40,143 nt of DNA from Aquimarina algiphila (lineage in GTDB: Bacteria > Bacteroidota > Bacteroidia > Flavobacteriales > Flavobacteriaceae): assembly GCF_007489275.1 (NCBI RefSeq), contig NZ_VLNR01000062.1, forward strand, positions 1,090 to 41,232, written 5' to 3'. The notes beneath the pieces are model-generated. The model ran no database searches and was not told where the DNA came from. It saw nothing but the letters and a program-made list of their open reading frames with translations. Within the stretch, counting starts at the first letter, position 1. Each line of letters opens with the position of its first letter. The position numbers and the translations under genes were made by a program. Shown here piece by piece: positions 33,661 to 40,143 of this stretch.

Positions 33661-34608
33661 ATGGAAACTCAGAAAACATATGCCGGAATTCCAGAACAAT
33701 ATGCTGGCTATGACAAATCAAAAGTAGTATTAATACCTGTTCCTTATGATGGCACCAGCACTTGGGGTAAGGGAGCAGACAAAGGCCCTGAAGCATTTTT
33801 ACACGCTTCAGAAAATATGGAGCTATATGATATAGAAACCAATAGTGAAGTATATAAACAAGGTATTTATCTTGCAAAGGCTGTGAGTGAAAACACTTCA
33901 CCAGATGTAATGGTTTCGGCTGTACATGATACTGTAAAAAACAATATAAAACGTAATAAATTTGTGACTTTAGTTGGAGGAGAACATTCTATTTCCATAG
34001 GAGCCATACGTGCTTTTGATGAATGTTTTGAGGATTTAACAGTAGTACAAATTGATGCACATGCCGATTTAAGAAAGGAATATGAAGGTTCTAAGTACAA
34101 TCACGCTTGTGCATTGTTTGAAGCCAATCAAAACACTAATCTTATTCAAGTAGGTATTCGAAGTATGGATGCTTCAGAAAAATTAGTCATGAACGAAGAC
34201 CAGGTATTTTTTGCTCATGAGTTGGCAACAGATGATTATTGGATGGACAATGCCATAGAATTAATGACAGATAATGTTTACATCACTTTTGATCTGGACG
34301 CTCTAGATCCTTCTATTCTGCCCTCTACGGGAACGCCAGAACCAGGAGGTTTATTATGGTATGAAACCCTTGAATTTCTTAAGAAAATATTTGATGAGAA
34401 AAATGTAGTAGGGTTTGATATTGTAGAACTATGTCCTAATAAAGATGATAAATCTTCTGATTTTGCTACTGCCAAATTATATTATAAAATGTTGAGTTAC
34501 AAATTTGCTGAACATGATGTAGATGATGAGAATGAAAATTTATATGCCCTTAAAGGCAATGGTAAAACTAACCCTCTAAAATTTACAGATGATGAGTACG
34601 AAGGATAA
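33661..34608 (+). CDS. speB: Agmatinase / ureohydrolase family protein
   Basis: The protein has 315 residues. The binuclear Mn site is complete: H109 (G-G-E-H-S), D132, H134 and D136 (D-A-H-A-D) and D211, D213 (F-D-L-D-A-L-D). The segment S-T-G-T-P-E-P-G-G is typical of the family. It should hydrolyse agmatine to putrescine and urea, directly after the decarboxylase step. Its end overlaps the next gene by about 20 bp. Confidence 0.92.
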   Translation: METQKTYAGIPEQYAGYDKSKVVLIPVPYDGTSTWGKGADKGPEAFLHASENMELYDIETNSEVYKQGIYLAKAVSENTSPDVMVSAVHDTVKNNIKRNKFVTLVGGEHSISIGAIRAFDECFEDLTVVQIDAHADLRKEYEGSKYNHACALFEANQNTNLIQVGIRSMDASEKLVMNEDQVFFAHELATDDYWMDNAIELMTDNVYITFDLDALDPSILPSTGTPEPGGLLWYETLEFLKKIFDEKNVVGFDIVELCPNKDDKSSDFATAKLYYKMLSYKFAEHDVDDENENLYALKGNGKTNPLKFTDDEYEG

Positions 34609-35572
34609 AGGAGCTATATCACAATTTATAGAAAAGTATTATCTACATTTTAATGCAGCCTCTGTTGTAGATGCTGCCAAAGCATATGAAGTCCAAATTA
34701 ATAAAGGATCAAAAATGCTAGTATCTCTTGCTGGAGCTATGAGTACTGCAGAGTTAGGTAAAATTTTTGCAGAAATCATACGACAAGATAAAGTACATAT
34801 TATCTCTTGTACGGGTGCAAATCTAGAAGAAGATATTATGAATTTGGTAGCTCATAGTCATTATAAACGTGTGCCAAACTATCGTGATCTTACTCCGCAA
34901 CAAGAGTGGGATTTATTAGAGCATGGATTAAATCGTGTTACAGATACCTGTATTCCAGAAGAAGAAGCCTTTAGAAGATTACAACAACATATTTTTAAGA
35001 TATGGAAAGATGCTGAAGAAAAAGGGGAACGCTTTTTTCCACATGAATTTATGTATAAGATGTTATTGTCTGGAGTTTTAGAACAATACTATGAGATAGA
35101 CATTAAAGATAGCTGGGTGTACGCTGCAGCCAAAGCCAATCTACCAATGGTGGTACCAGGATGGGAAGACAGTACAATGGGTAATATATTTGCGAGTTAT
35201 GTAGTGAAAGGAGAACTCAAAGCCAGTACTATGAAATCTGGAATCGAGTATATGACCTTTCTTGCAGACTGGTATACCGAAAACTCTAAAGAAGGAATAG
35301 GTTTCTTCCAAATTGGAGGGGGTATTGCAGGAGATTTTCCTATTTGTGTCGTACCAATGTTATATCAGGATTTAGAAAGAACAGATACCCCGTTCTGGAA
35401 TTATTTCTGTCAGATAAGTGACTCAACCACAAGCTATGGATCTTATAGCGGAGCAGTACCTAATGAAAAGATCACTTGGGGTAAACTGGATGTAGATACT
35501 CCAAAGTTTATCATAGAAAGTGATGCAACCATTGTAGCGCCATTAATATTTGCCTATTTATTAGATATGTAA
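34589..35572 (+). CDS. Deoxyhypusine synthase-like protein (probable homospermidine-type synthase)
   Basis: The protein has 327 residues. NAD-binding stretches (L-A-G-A-M-S-T-A-E-L-G, S-C-T-G-A-N-L-E-E-D) and the active Lys299 in T-W-G-K-L are conserved with eukaryotic and archaeal deoxyhypusine synthases. Bacteria lack eIF5A, so bacterial homologues are thought to move an aminobutyl group onto putrescine or a related amine, giving homospermidine-like products. The position right after agmatinase, which makes putrescine, supports this. Either ATG at 34589 or 34592 may be used. Confidence 0.88.
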   Translation: MMSTKDKGAISQFIEKYYLHFNAASVVDAAKAYEVQINKGSKMLVSLAGAMSTAELGKIFAEIIRQDKVHIISCTGANLEEDIMNLVAHSHYKRVPNYRDLTPQQEWDLLEHGLNRVTDTCIPEEEAFRRLQQHIFKIWKDAEEKGERFFPHEFMYKMLLSGVLEQYYEIDIKDSWVYAAAKANLPMVVPGWEDSTMGNIFASYVVKGELKASTMKSGIEYMTFLADWYTENSKEGIGFFQIGGGIAGDFPICVVPMLYQDLERTDTPFWNYFCQISDSTTSYGSYSGAVPNEKITWGKLDVDTPKFIIESDATIVAPLIFAYLLDM

Positions 35573-35577
35573 ACAAA

Positions 35578-35871
35578 ATGAAAACAGAACGAAACGCAAA
35601 TTTGAAAAGAGTAATTGTTGATTATAAAAAATTAAACAATACTATTTTAGATCTATTAGTAAACGAATATCCTGATGGATATGATGATCAAAATATCATT
35701 ACGTTTAGAAATGCACAAAACGAAATCGTAGAATGTGTAGAAGTAAAAACAGAAGATACCTTATACCTGGTTAAAGTTAGTAAACGCTTGGTTAGTGCAA
35801 TGGAAAGTTACGAAGATGAAGATGACCAAGGCAAAGAAACCGATTTGTCAGAGGAACCAGAAATGGAATAA
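35578..35871 (+). CDS. Small conserved-looking acidic protein of unknown function
   Basis: The protein has 97 residues and starts 5 bp after the synthase gene. A basic N-terminal half (R-V-I-V-D-Y-K-K-L-N-N-T-I-L-D-L-L) is followed by a beta-like segment (N-E-I-V-E-C-V-E-V-K-T-E-D-T-L-Y-L-V-K-V) and a very acidic tail (E-D-E-D-D-Q-G-K-E). No signal peptide or membrane segment is seen. Its coupling to the polyamine genes suggests a role near polyamine metabolism; the acidic tail could bind polycations, but this is a guess. Confidence 0.7.
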   Translation: MKTERNANLKRVIVDYKKLNNTILDLLVNEYPDGYDDQNIITFRNAQNEIVECVEVKTEDTLYLVKVSKRLVSAMESYEDEDDQGKETDLSEEPEME

Positions 35872-35889
35872 CCGTAAAACTTTAGAATA

Positions 35890-36138
35890 ATGAAAAAGGC
35901 AGAATTTCATTTGGCCCTTCCCTGTGAGGATTTAGAAAAAACAAAAGATTTCTATATCTATAAACTAGGTGCTAAATTAGGAAGATTTACAGATGGGTGG
36001 ATAGATATCAATTTGTATGGAAACCAGATCACTTTTACCAAAGTTGGAGAACATCTCTCCTTTTTTGTTAAAGATCCGAATGGATATATGGTAGAGTTTA
36101 AAAGTTTTAAAGACCATGGAGAGATATTTACGGTATAG
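35890..36138 (+). CDS. VOC-family (glyoxalase-like) protein, internally shortened
   Basis: The protein has only 82 residues, against about 120-140 for one-domain VOC proteins. The first half (F-H-L-A-L-P-C-E-D-L-E-K-T-K-x-F-Y; N-Q-I-T-F-T-K) and the last part (G-E-H-L-S-F-F-V-K-D-P-N-G-Y-M-V-E-F-K) are normal. The middle 50-55 residues, which carry the second metal-ligand His, seem to be missing, without loss of frame. H7 and the Glu of V-E-F-K remain. It may be inactive, or work only as a dimer in a changed way. Confidence 0.7.
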   Translation: MKKAEFHLALPCEDLEKTKDFYIYKLGAKLGRFTDGWIDINLYGNQITFTKVGEHLSFFVKDPNGYMVEFKSFKDHGEIFTV

Positions 36139-36143
36139 TAAAA

Positions 36144-36923
36144 ATGGAGAAAGAAGCATATTCGATACAAATTGCCGATGCAATTTCTATAAGAGATTGT
36201 AAGAATAATTTTGGTTCAAAATTATTGTTTTTTGATGCTGATGAGTTGTTTTATGAACGATTTAAAGGACAATATATCTATGTTTTTAAATACGGAGTGG
36301 TAAGTTTTTATAACATTCCTAAAGATACAGCAGAACAGATTTGTAATGAAATTCTGATGTATGGTAAAAATCTAATGAAAGAAGAAATTTCTGAAACGAT
36401 CAGTATAATTATTGGAGGAGAATCTAATTCTGTCACTTTGGGAACTGTTGTCTTAAAAGAATTTAGTATAGAATCATTGCGCCTCATTATGCTTAATATT
36501 TCTCAATCTGTTGCGCTTAATAATTATTCAAACATTTCAGAACAGATTCTGGAAGATACCAAAGTTCATACCTCTTATCTTGAAGAAAAAGGAAAATTAG
36601 ATATCAGTGGAAAAAACCTTAAAAAATATATTGGGGGTGTATTAAACATCAAAAATAAAATTTCAGAAAATCTATACATATTTGACTCTCATGATGTGAC
36701 CTGGGATGATGAAATCTTAAACAGATTAGACCAGAATCTTAAGCGTATTTTTGACTTAAAAGACCGCTATCGAAGTATTCACGATCGAATAGAAATTATT
36801 AAGGAAAATCTAGAATTATTCAAGGACATTATGTTTCATAAAGAAAGTAGTAAGCTAGAATGGATCATTATTATTTTAATCCTGGTAGAAGTCATTGATA
36901 TGTTCATTATAAAATTAATATAA
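36144..36923 (+). CDS. RMD1/DUF155 family membrane protein
   Basis: The protein has 259 residues. The N-terminal part contains V-F-K-Y-G-V-V-S-F-Y-N (about 46-56), typical of DUF155, a family related to yeast RMD1 and mitochondrial proteins. A long charged helix region (about 190-235; L-D-Q-N-L-K-R-I-F-D-L-K-D-R-Y) precedes a single C-terminal hydrophobic segment (W-I-I-I-I-L-I-L-V-E-V-I-D-M-F-I-I). The protein is likely tail-anchored. Its bacterial role is unknown. It starts 5 bp after the VOC gene. Confidence 0.82.
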   Translation: MEKEAYSIQIADAISIRDCKNNFGSKLLFFDADELFYERFKGQYIYVFKYGVVSFYNIPKDTAEQICNEILMYGKNLMKEEISETISIIIGGESNSVTLGTVVLKEFSIESLRLIMLNISQSVALNNYSNISEQILEDTKVHTSYLEEKGKLDISGKNLKKYIGGVLNIKNKISENLYIFDSHDVTWDDEILNRLDQNLKRIFDLKDRYRSIHDRIEIIKENLELFKDIMFHKESSKLEWIIIILILVEVIDMFIIKLI

Positions 36924-36937
36924 ATACAGACAAAACA

Positions 36938-38314
36938 TTGGAAGTAAAAGACCTGAAAATAATAGGAAGTGAAGAATGGTGCGTATTCAACGAATTTGGC
37001 ATTCCAGCTATTAAAGCACGTGTAGATTCTGGAGCAAAAACCTCTTCTATCCAGGCAAATAATATTAAGCTCATCCATAAAGGTATTGAGGAATGGGTGC
37101 GTTTTGAAGTTAATCCTATTCAGGATAATCGAAGTATTATCATAACCTGCGAAACCAAACTGCATGATAAACGAGTAGTTAAAAGTTCTTCAGGGATTTC
37201 TGAACAACGTTTTGTGATCAAAACACCTGTTACACTTGGTGACTTTACCTATGATATTGAGCTTACCCTAGCTAATCGAGATGCAATGGAATTTCGCATG
37301 TTACTAGGTCGGGAAGCACTGCTAGATCGATATATGGTAAACCCTTCTACCACTTATCTGGAAACTAATTTTACTACTGAACAAATAGCAGAGAAATATG
37401 CCCCGTTTATTAAAGAAAAATCAGGATTAAAAATTGCATTACTAGCTAGTAATCCAGAATTGTACAGTAATAAACGTATTGTTGAAGCAGGTATAGCCAG
37501 AGGTCATGAAATGGTATTTCTTAACGTAGAACAGGCGTATATGAAATTAGATGCTACAGAACCTGAAATACGTTATCGCGGAGGAAATATCATTGATGAA
37601 TTTGATGCTATTATCCCAAGAATACGACCATCAATGACTTTCTATGCTTGTGCATTAATCCGACAATTTGATTCTATGGGAGCCTTTTGCTTAAATACAG
37701 CAGAAGCGATTACCCAATCCAGAGATAAGCTATTGGCAACTCAACTTTTTGCTAAACACGATATCCATATCCCGATTACAGGATTTGCAAAATCACCTTT
37801 AGATACTAAAGACTTGATCAAAATGGTCAATGGAGCACCATTAATTATCAAACTCTTAGAAAGTACTCAAGGAAAAGGTGTAGTGCTTGCAGAAACGAAT
37901 AAAGCGGCAGAAAGTGTGATTAATGCATTTAAAAGTGTACAAACCAACATTTTGGTACAGGAATTTATAAAAGAAGCTAATGGACAGGATATTCGATGTT
38001 TTGTAGTCAATGGCAAAGTAGTAGCATCCATGCAAAGGCAAGCTGCAAAAGGAGAATTTAGAGCTAATATCCACCAAGGAGGATCAGCATCTAAAATAAA
38101 AATAACTGCTGAAGAACGAAAACTAGCAATCAAGGCCGCTAAGATTTTAAATCTTCCTGTAGCTGGGGTTGACATTATTCGATCTAATAAAGGACCTCTA
38201 TTGCTAGAAGTCAATTCTTCTCCTGGACTAGAAGGAATAGAAAATGCTACCGGATTAGATATTGCCAATATTATGATTGAAGCTATTGAAAAGAGGTTAA
38301 AGTTTAAAAGATGA
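36938..38314 (+). CDS. rimK: RimB-RimK fusion: retropepsin-like protease domain plus ATP-grasp glutamate ligase
   Basis: The protein has 458 residues and starts at TTG 36938; no ATG precedes the conserved start. Residues about 6-145 match the RimB/DUF785 retropepsin-like domain with D30 in V-D-S-G-A-K-T-S and L-L-G-R-E-A-L. Residues about 163-455 are RimK: L-A-S-N-P-E-L-Y, A-I-T-Q-S-R-D-K-L, P-L-I-I-K-L-L-E-S-T-Q-G-K-G-V, and metal-binding L-L-E-V-N-S-S-P-G-L-E-G. RimK adds glutamates to ribosomal protein S6 and RimB-type proteins trim or control the modification, so both activities are here in one chain. It overlaps the SET gene by 4 bp. Confidence 0.88.
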   Translation: MEVKDLKIIGSEEWCVFNEFGIPAIKARVDSGAKTSSIQANNIKLIHKGIEEWVRFEVNPIQDNRSIIITCETKLHDKRVVKSSSGISEQRFVIKTPVTLGDFTYDIELTLANRDAMEFRMLLGREALLDRYMVNPSTTYLETNFTTEQIAEKYAPFIKEKSGLKIALLASNPELYSNKRIVEAGIARGHEMVFLNVEQAYMKLDATEPEIRYRGGNIIDEFDAIIPRIRPSMTFYACALIRQFDSMGAFCLNTAEAITQSRDKLLATQLFAKHDIHIPITGFAKSPLDTKDLIKMVNGAPLIIKLLESTQGKGVVLAETNKAAESVINAFKSVQTNILVQEFIKEANGQDIRCFVVNGKVVASMQRQAAKGEFRANIHQGGSASKIKITAEERKLAIKAAKILNLPVAGVDIIRSNKGPLLLEVNSSPGLEGIENATGLDIANIMIEAIEKRLKFKR

Positions 38315-38898
38315 TTCATCCTAATACAGAAATACGATTTATAAGTGATGAAATTGGTTACGGTGTAGTTGCTAAAGAGTTAATTCCTGAGGGTACTATT
38401 ACTTGGATATTGGATAAATTTGATCGTGAGTTCACTCCAGATCAATATGAAGTATTAGAACCTATTTATAAGAATATTTTAAAAACTTATGCATATAAAA
38501 ACAATTTAGGGAATCTGGTACTTTGTTGGGATAATGGGCGATTTGTAAATCATAGCTTTAATGCCAATTGTCTCACTACAGCTTATAATTTTGAACTGGC
38601 TATTCGGGATATTCATCCTGGAGAGCAATTAACAGATGATTATGGCTATTTAAATATCGATAATCCTTTTAGAGGTATTGACGAAGGAACAAAAAGAAAA
38701 ATTGTGTATCCAGATGACTTATTAAAATATCATAAGTCTTGGGATAAAAAATTACTAAAAGCTTTTAAGTACATATCAAAAGTAAAGCAACCATTAATTG
38801 GGTTACTAGATGAAGAGCTATGGAAATTAGCAGTACAAATTAGTAAAGGAGAAAAAGAAATGGAGTCTATTTTAAAAAATTACCATTACAAGATATAA
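38311..38898 (+). CDS. SET-domain protein, putative lysine methyltransferase
   Basis: The protein has 195 residues. G-Y-G-V-V-A-K-E-L-I-P-E-G-T (about 16-29), R-F-V-N-H-S-F-N-A-N-C (about 76-86) and G-E-Q-L-T-D-D-Y-G-Y (about 106-115) are the three SET signature blocks for SAM and Lys binding. The post-SET Cys cluster is absent. The gene is translationally coupled (4-bp overlap) to the RimB-RimK fusion, so a shared target such as a ribosomal protein is possible but unproven. Confidence 0.85.
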   Translation: MIHPNTEIRFISDEIGYGVVAKELIPEGTITWILDKFDREFTPDQYEVLEPIYKNILKTYAYKNNLGNLVLCWDNGRFVNHSFNANCLTTAYNFELAIRDIHPGEQLTDDYGYLNIDNPFRGIDEGTKRKIVYPDDLLKYHKSWDKKLLKAFKYISKVKQPLIGLLDEELWKLAVQISKGEKEMESILKNYHYKI

Positions 38899-38947
38899 GA
38901 ATTAGAAAACAAAGCGATATGGTTATTTAATTTAATATTAATTGCCT

Positions 38948-39364
38948 ATGAGAATCAAAAAACATAAAGAAAAATCTAGATTAATCATATATCAAGGAGA
39001 TAAATTATTAGTATTGCAAAAGCACACTTCTAAATTGGAATATGGGCTTATAGGAGGGGTCTTAGAACAAGGAGAATCTCCTGAATATGCATTGATACGG
39101 GAAGCTTTTGAAGAGGTAACGCTTAAAATTACAGAGCAAGATTTAGAGTATCAATGTTCTATTACTATCGAACTAAAAAATAAACACAAGCTTTCTAAAC
39201 ATTATTTTTTGTGTAGTGATTATACAAAACCATTTTTGCTTGCTGAACCACATAAGTTTAGAAAAATTGAGTGGGTGTATTGGAAAGATGCTATAAAATT
39301 TCTAGGAAAATCGAATAAAAAAGTAGTGAAATCCTTATTTAAACCTTGCAAACTGAATTATTAA
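38948..39364 (+). CDS. NUDIX hydrolase
   Basis: From ATG at 38948 the protein has 138 residues; a TTG at 38942 adds only two. The Nudix box reads G-V-L-E-Q-G-E-S-P-E-Y-A-L-I then R-E-A-F-E-E-V, fitting Gx5Ex7REUxEE. The terminal Gly is replaced by Thr. The substrate is probably a nucleoside diphosphate derivative, not otherwise predictable. It lies 49 bp after the SET gene. Confidence 0.85.
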   Translation: MRIKKHKEKSRLIIYQGDKLLVLQKHTSKLEYGLIGGVLEQGESPEYALIREAFEEVTLKITEQDLEYQCSITIELKNKHKLSKHYFLCSDYTKPFLLAEPHKFRKIEWVYWKDAIKFLGKSNKKVVKSLFKPCKLNY

Positions 39365-39478
39365 AATCAATGGATATGAATGACTTTATTATTAATCAAA
39401 ATTGATAAAGTAGAACTTATTTAAACAAAGCCAAAGAAGGGGTTAAAGCCATATTAAAGGAAAATCTATTTGCCGATA

Positions 39479-39558
39479 CGATATGTGAAAACCCTTATAA
39501 ATAAAAGGGTAGGGGAGTTGTAGATGTACTAATGGAGGGAGTTTTTGCTTGCTTTTGG
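39479..39558 (+). repeat. Dispersed hairpin element, copy B
   Basis: The partner of 31510-31590. Its hairpin has stem ACCCTT (39491-39496)/AAGGGT (39505-39510) with an 8-base loop, and it ends in the shared GGGAGTTTTTG. It lies 114 bases past the NUDIX stop and 40 bases before the end of the AraC-type remnant on the opposite strand. The rest of 39365-39598 holds no gene that I can see. Confidence 0.5.
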
Positions 39559-39598
39559 ATCTACTTTTCTTCATAAAACTAAGTAAATCTAAACGGAT

Positions 39599-40000
39599 TT
39601 AGCGATTTGCTTTTTTCTTATACTCATTCGGCGTAAAGCCTTCTAAACCTTTAAAAACTCTAAAAAAAGTAGACTTTGATTTAAAACCACATTCTTTAGC
39701 GAGTCCAACTAAATCATAGTTAGAAAATTTTTCATTTTGCAGTAGTTGCTTAAATTCACTTACTCTAAGACCATTTATATAATCCTTAAAAACACCTTTA
39801 TTAGTGATTTTGAAATAGTCTATAAGTTCTTTGGTACTCACCTTAAAAATAGAAGCACAAGAACTGATGTTTAAACTTGGATCTTTATATAGTTTTTCTT
39901 CTTTAAAATAGTATTCCATTAGTTTGTCTAACTCTTTTTTATTCCTAAGTGTGTTTTCATTAATGGAAACATTTTTTGGGAGAAATAATCGTCTAAAAAT
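39599..40000 (-). pseudogene. AraC-type regulator, C-terminal remnant cut by an insertion sequence
   Basis: An intact AraC/XylS helix-turn-helix domain spans the last about 100 residues (D-L-V-G-L-A-K-E-C-G-F-K-S-K-S-T-F-F-R-V-F-K, then G-F-T-P-N-E-Y). An ATG at 39919 gives 106 residues. However, the same frame continues upstream without a stop to 40000, encoding F-L-P-K-N...K-K-E-L-D-K-L. That matches the linker before the HTH in Bacteroidetes AraC proteins with an N-terminal membrane or sensor part. The first in-frame stop lies in the putative IS end just beyond 40000. The protein is therefore most likely truncated, having lost its sensor half. Confidence 0.72.
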
Positions 40001-40143
40001 TGTTAATTAACTTAAGTGGAAATTCTTGCCAAACTGACCCACCTATTCCTATTATATTGACCCAGTAAATCCTATTTAAACTGACCCACCTATTCTTGTT
40101 TAAATTGACCCACCCCCAAAAGTGTGTGTATTAAATAACTTGT
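40001..40143 (+). mobile_element. Left end of an IS21-like insertion sequence (partial, continues beyond window)
   Basis: The putative tip TGTTAATTAACTT begins at 40001. Inside it are four copies of TGACCCA at 40035, 40058, 40082 and 40106 (period 23-24 bp), mostly as (A)ACTGACCCACC. Multiple GGGTCA/TGACCC repeats inside the ends are characteristic of IS21-family elements (istA/istB). The orientation suggests the element's interior and transposase genes lie to the right, outside the window. Confidence 0.6.

Noticed and set aside
38942..38947. TTG start for the NUDIX gene
   Set aside because: An ATG two codons later gives the same domain and is the more likely start.

Overview
The window comes from a low-GC marine-type member of the Flavobacteriia (Bacteroidetes). 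The evidence is PorP/SprF-type and gliding-motility C-terminal domain proteins of the type IX secretion system, a tyrosine ammonia-lyase-led aryl polyene/flexirubin-type cluster, A/T-rich start sites without clear Shine-Dalgarno sequences, and TAnnTTTG-like promoter motifs. The genus cannot be fixed from sequence alone.

Layout. (1) Positions 1-10857, minus strand: a cell-surface block. A very large adhesin (PKD-like domains, 25-residue DUF285 repeats, seven Calx-beta repeats, type B sorting domain) is followed by a PorP/SprF outer-membrane protein and an OmpA/PD40 protein. A second secreted Ig-like repeat protein runs off the left edge. (2) Positions 10966-13240: a small-gene and regulatory island. 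It holds a small membrane protein, a roughly 590-base gap with three 9-bp direct repeats at an exact 21-bp period, a 44-residue peptide precursor with a double-glycine leader, and tail-to-tail with it a flavin-dependent halogenase-like enzyme. (3) Positions 13359-31371, plus strand: one apparent operon of about 18 kb for an aryl polyene. It contains tyrosine ammonia-lyase, ketoreductase, two hotdog dehydratases, a thioesterase, four ketosynthase-family proteins (two with the active Cys, one chain-length-factor-like, one short), a single ACP, methyltransferase, acyltransferase, glycosyltransferase-DUF2062, LolA-like protein, MMPL exporter, polysaccharide deacetylase, C45 lipoprotein and a PaaK-like ligase. 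It ends at a good hairpin terminator. (4) Positions 31372-32179: an 808-base gap with that terminator, a dispersed element also found at 39479, and a hairpin-rich leader ahead of the next operon. (5) Positions 32180-36923: an arginine decarboxylase, agmatinase and deoxyhypusine synthase-like polyamine operon, with small genes and an RMD1-family membrane protein. (6) Positions 36938-39364: a RimB-RimK fusion, a SET-domain protein and a NUDIX hydrolase. (7) Positions 39365-40143: the second copy of the dispersed element, the C-terminal remnant of an AraC-type regulator, and the end of an IS21-like insertion sequence that appears to have cut that regulator.

How the genes work together. The lyase should supply 4-coumarate and the PaaK-like ligase may activate it. 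The KS/KR/DH set extends it on the ACP into a conjugated polyene. The methyltransferase and possibly the halogenase decorate the aryl head. The acyl- and glycosyltransferases, LolA-like protein and MMPL exporter attach the product to a lipid and move it to the outer membrane. DarA and DarB, which build the dialkylresorcinol half of true flexirubins, are not in the window. The most unusual spot is the double-glycine peptide with its phased 9-bp repeats, next to a halogenase-like gene.
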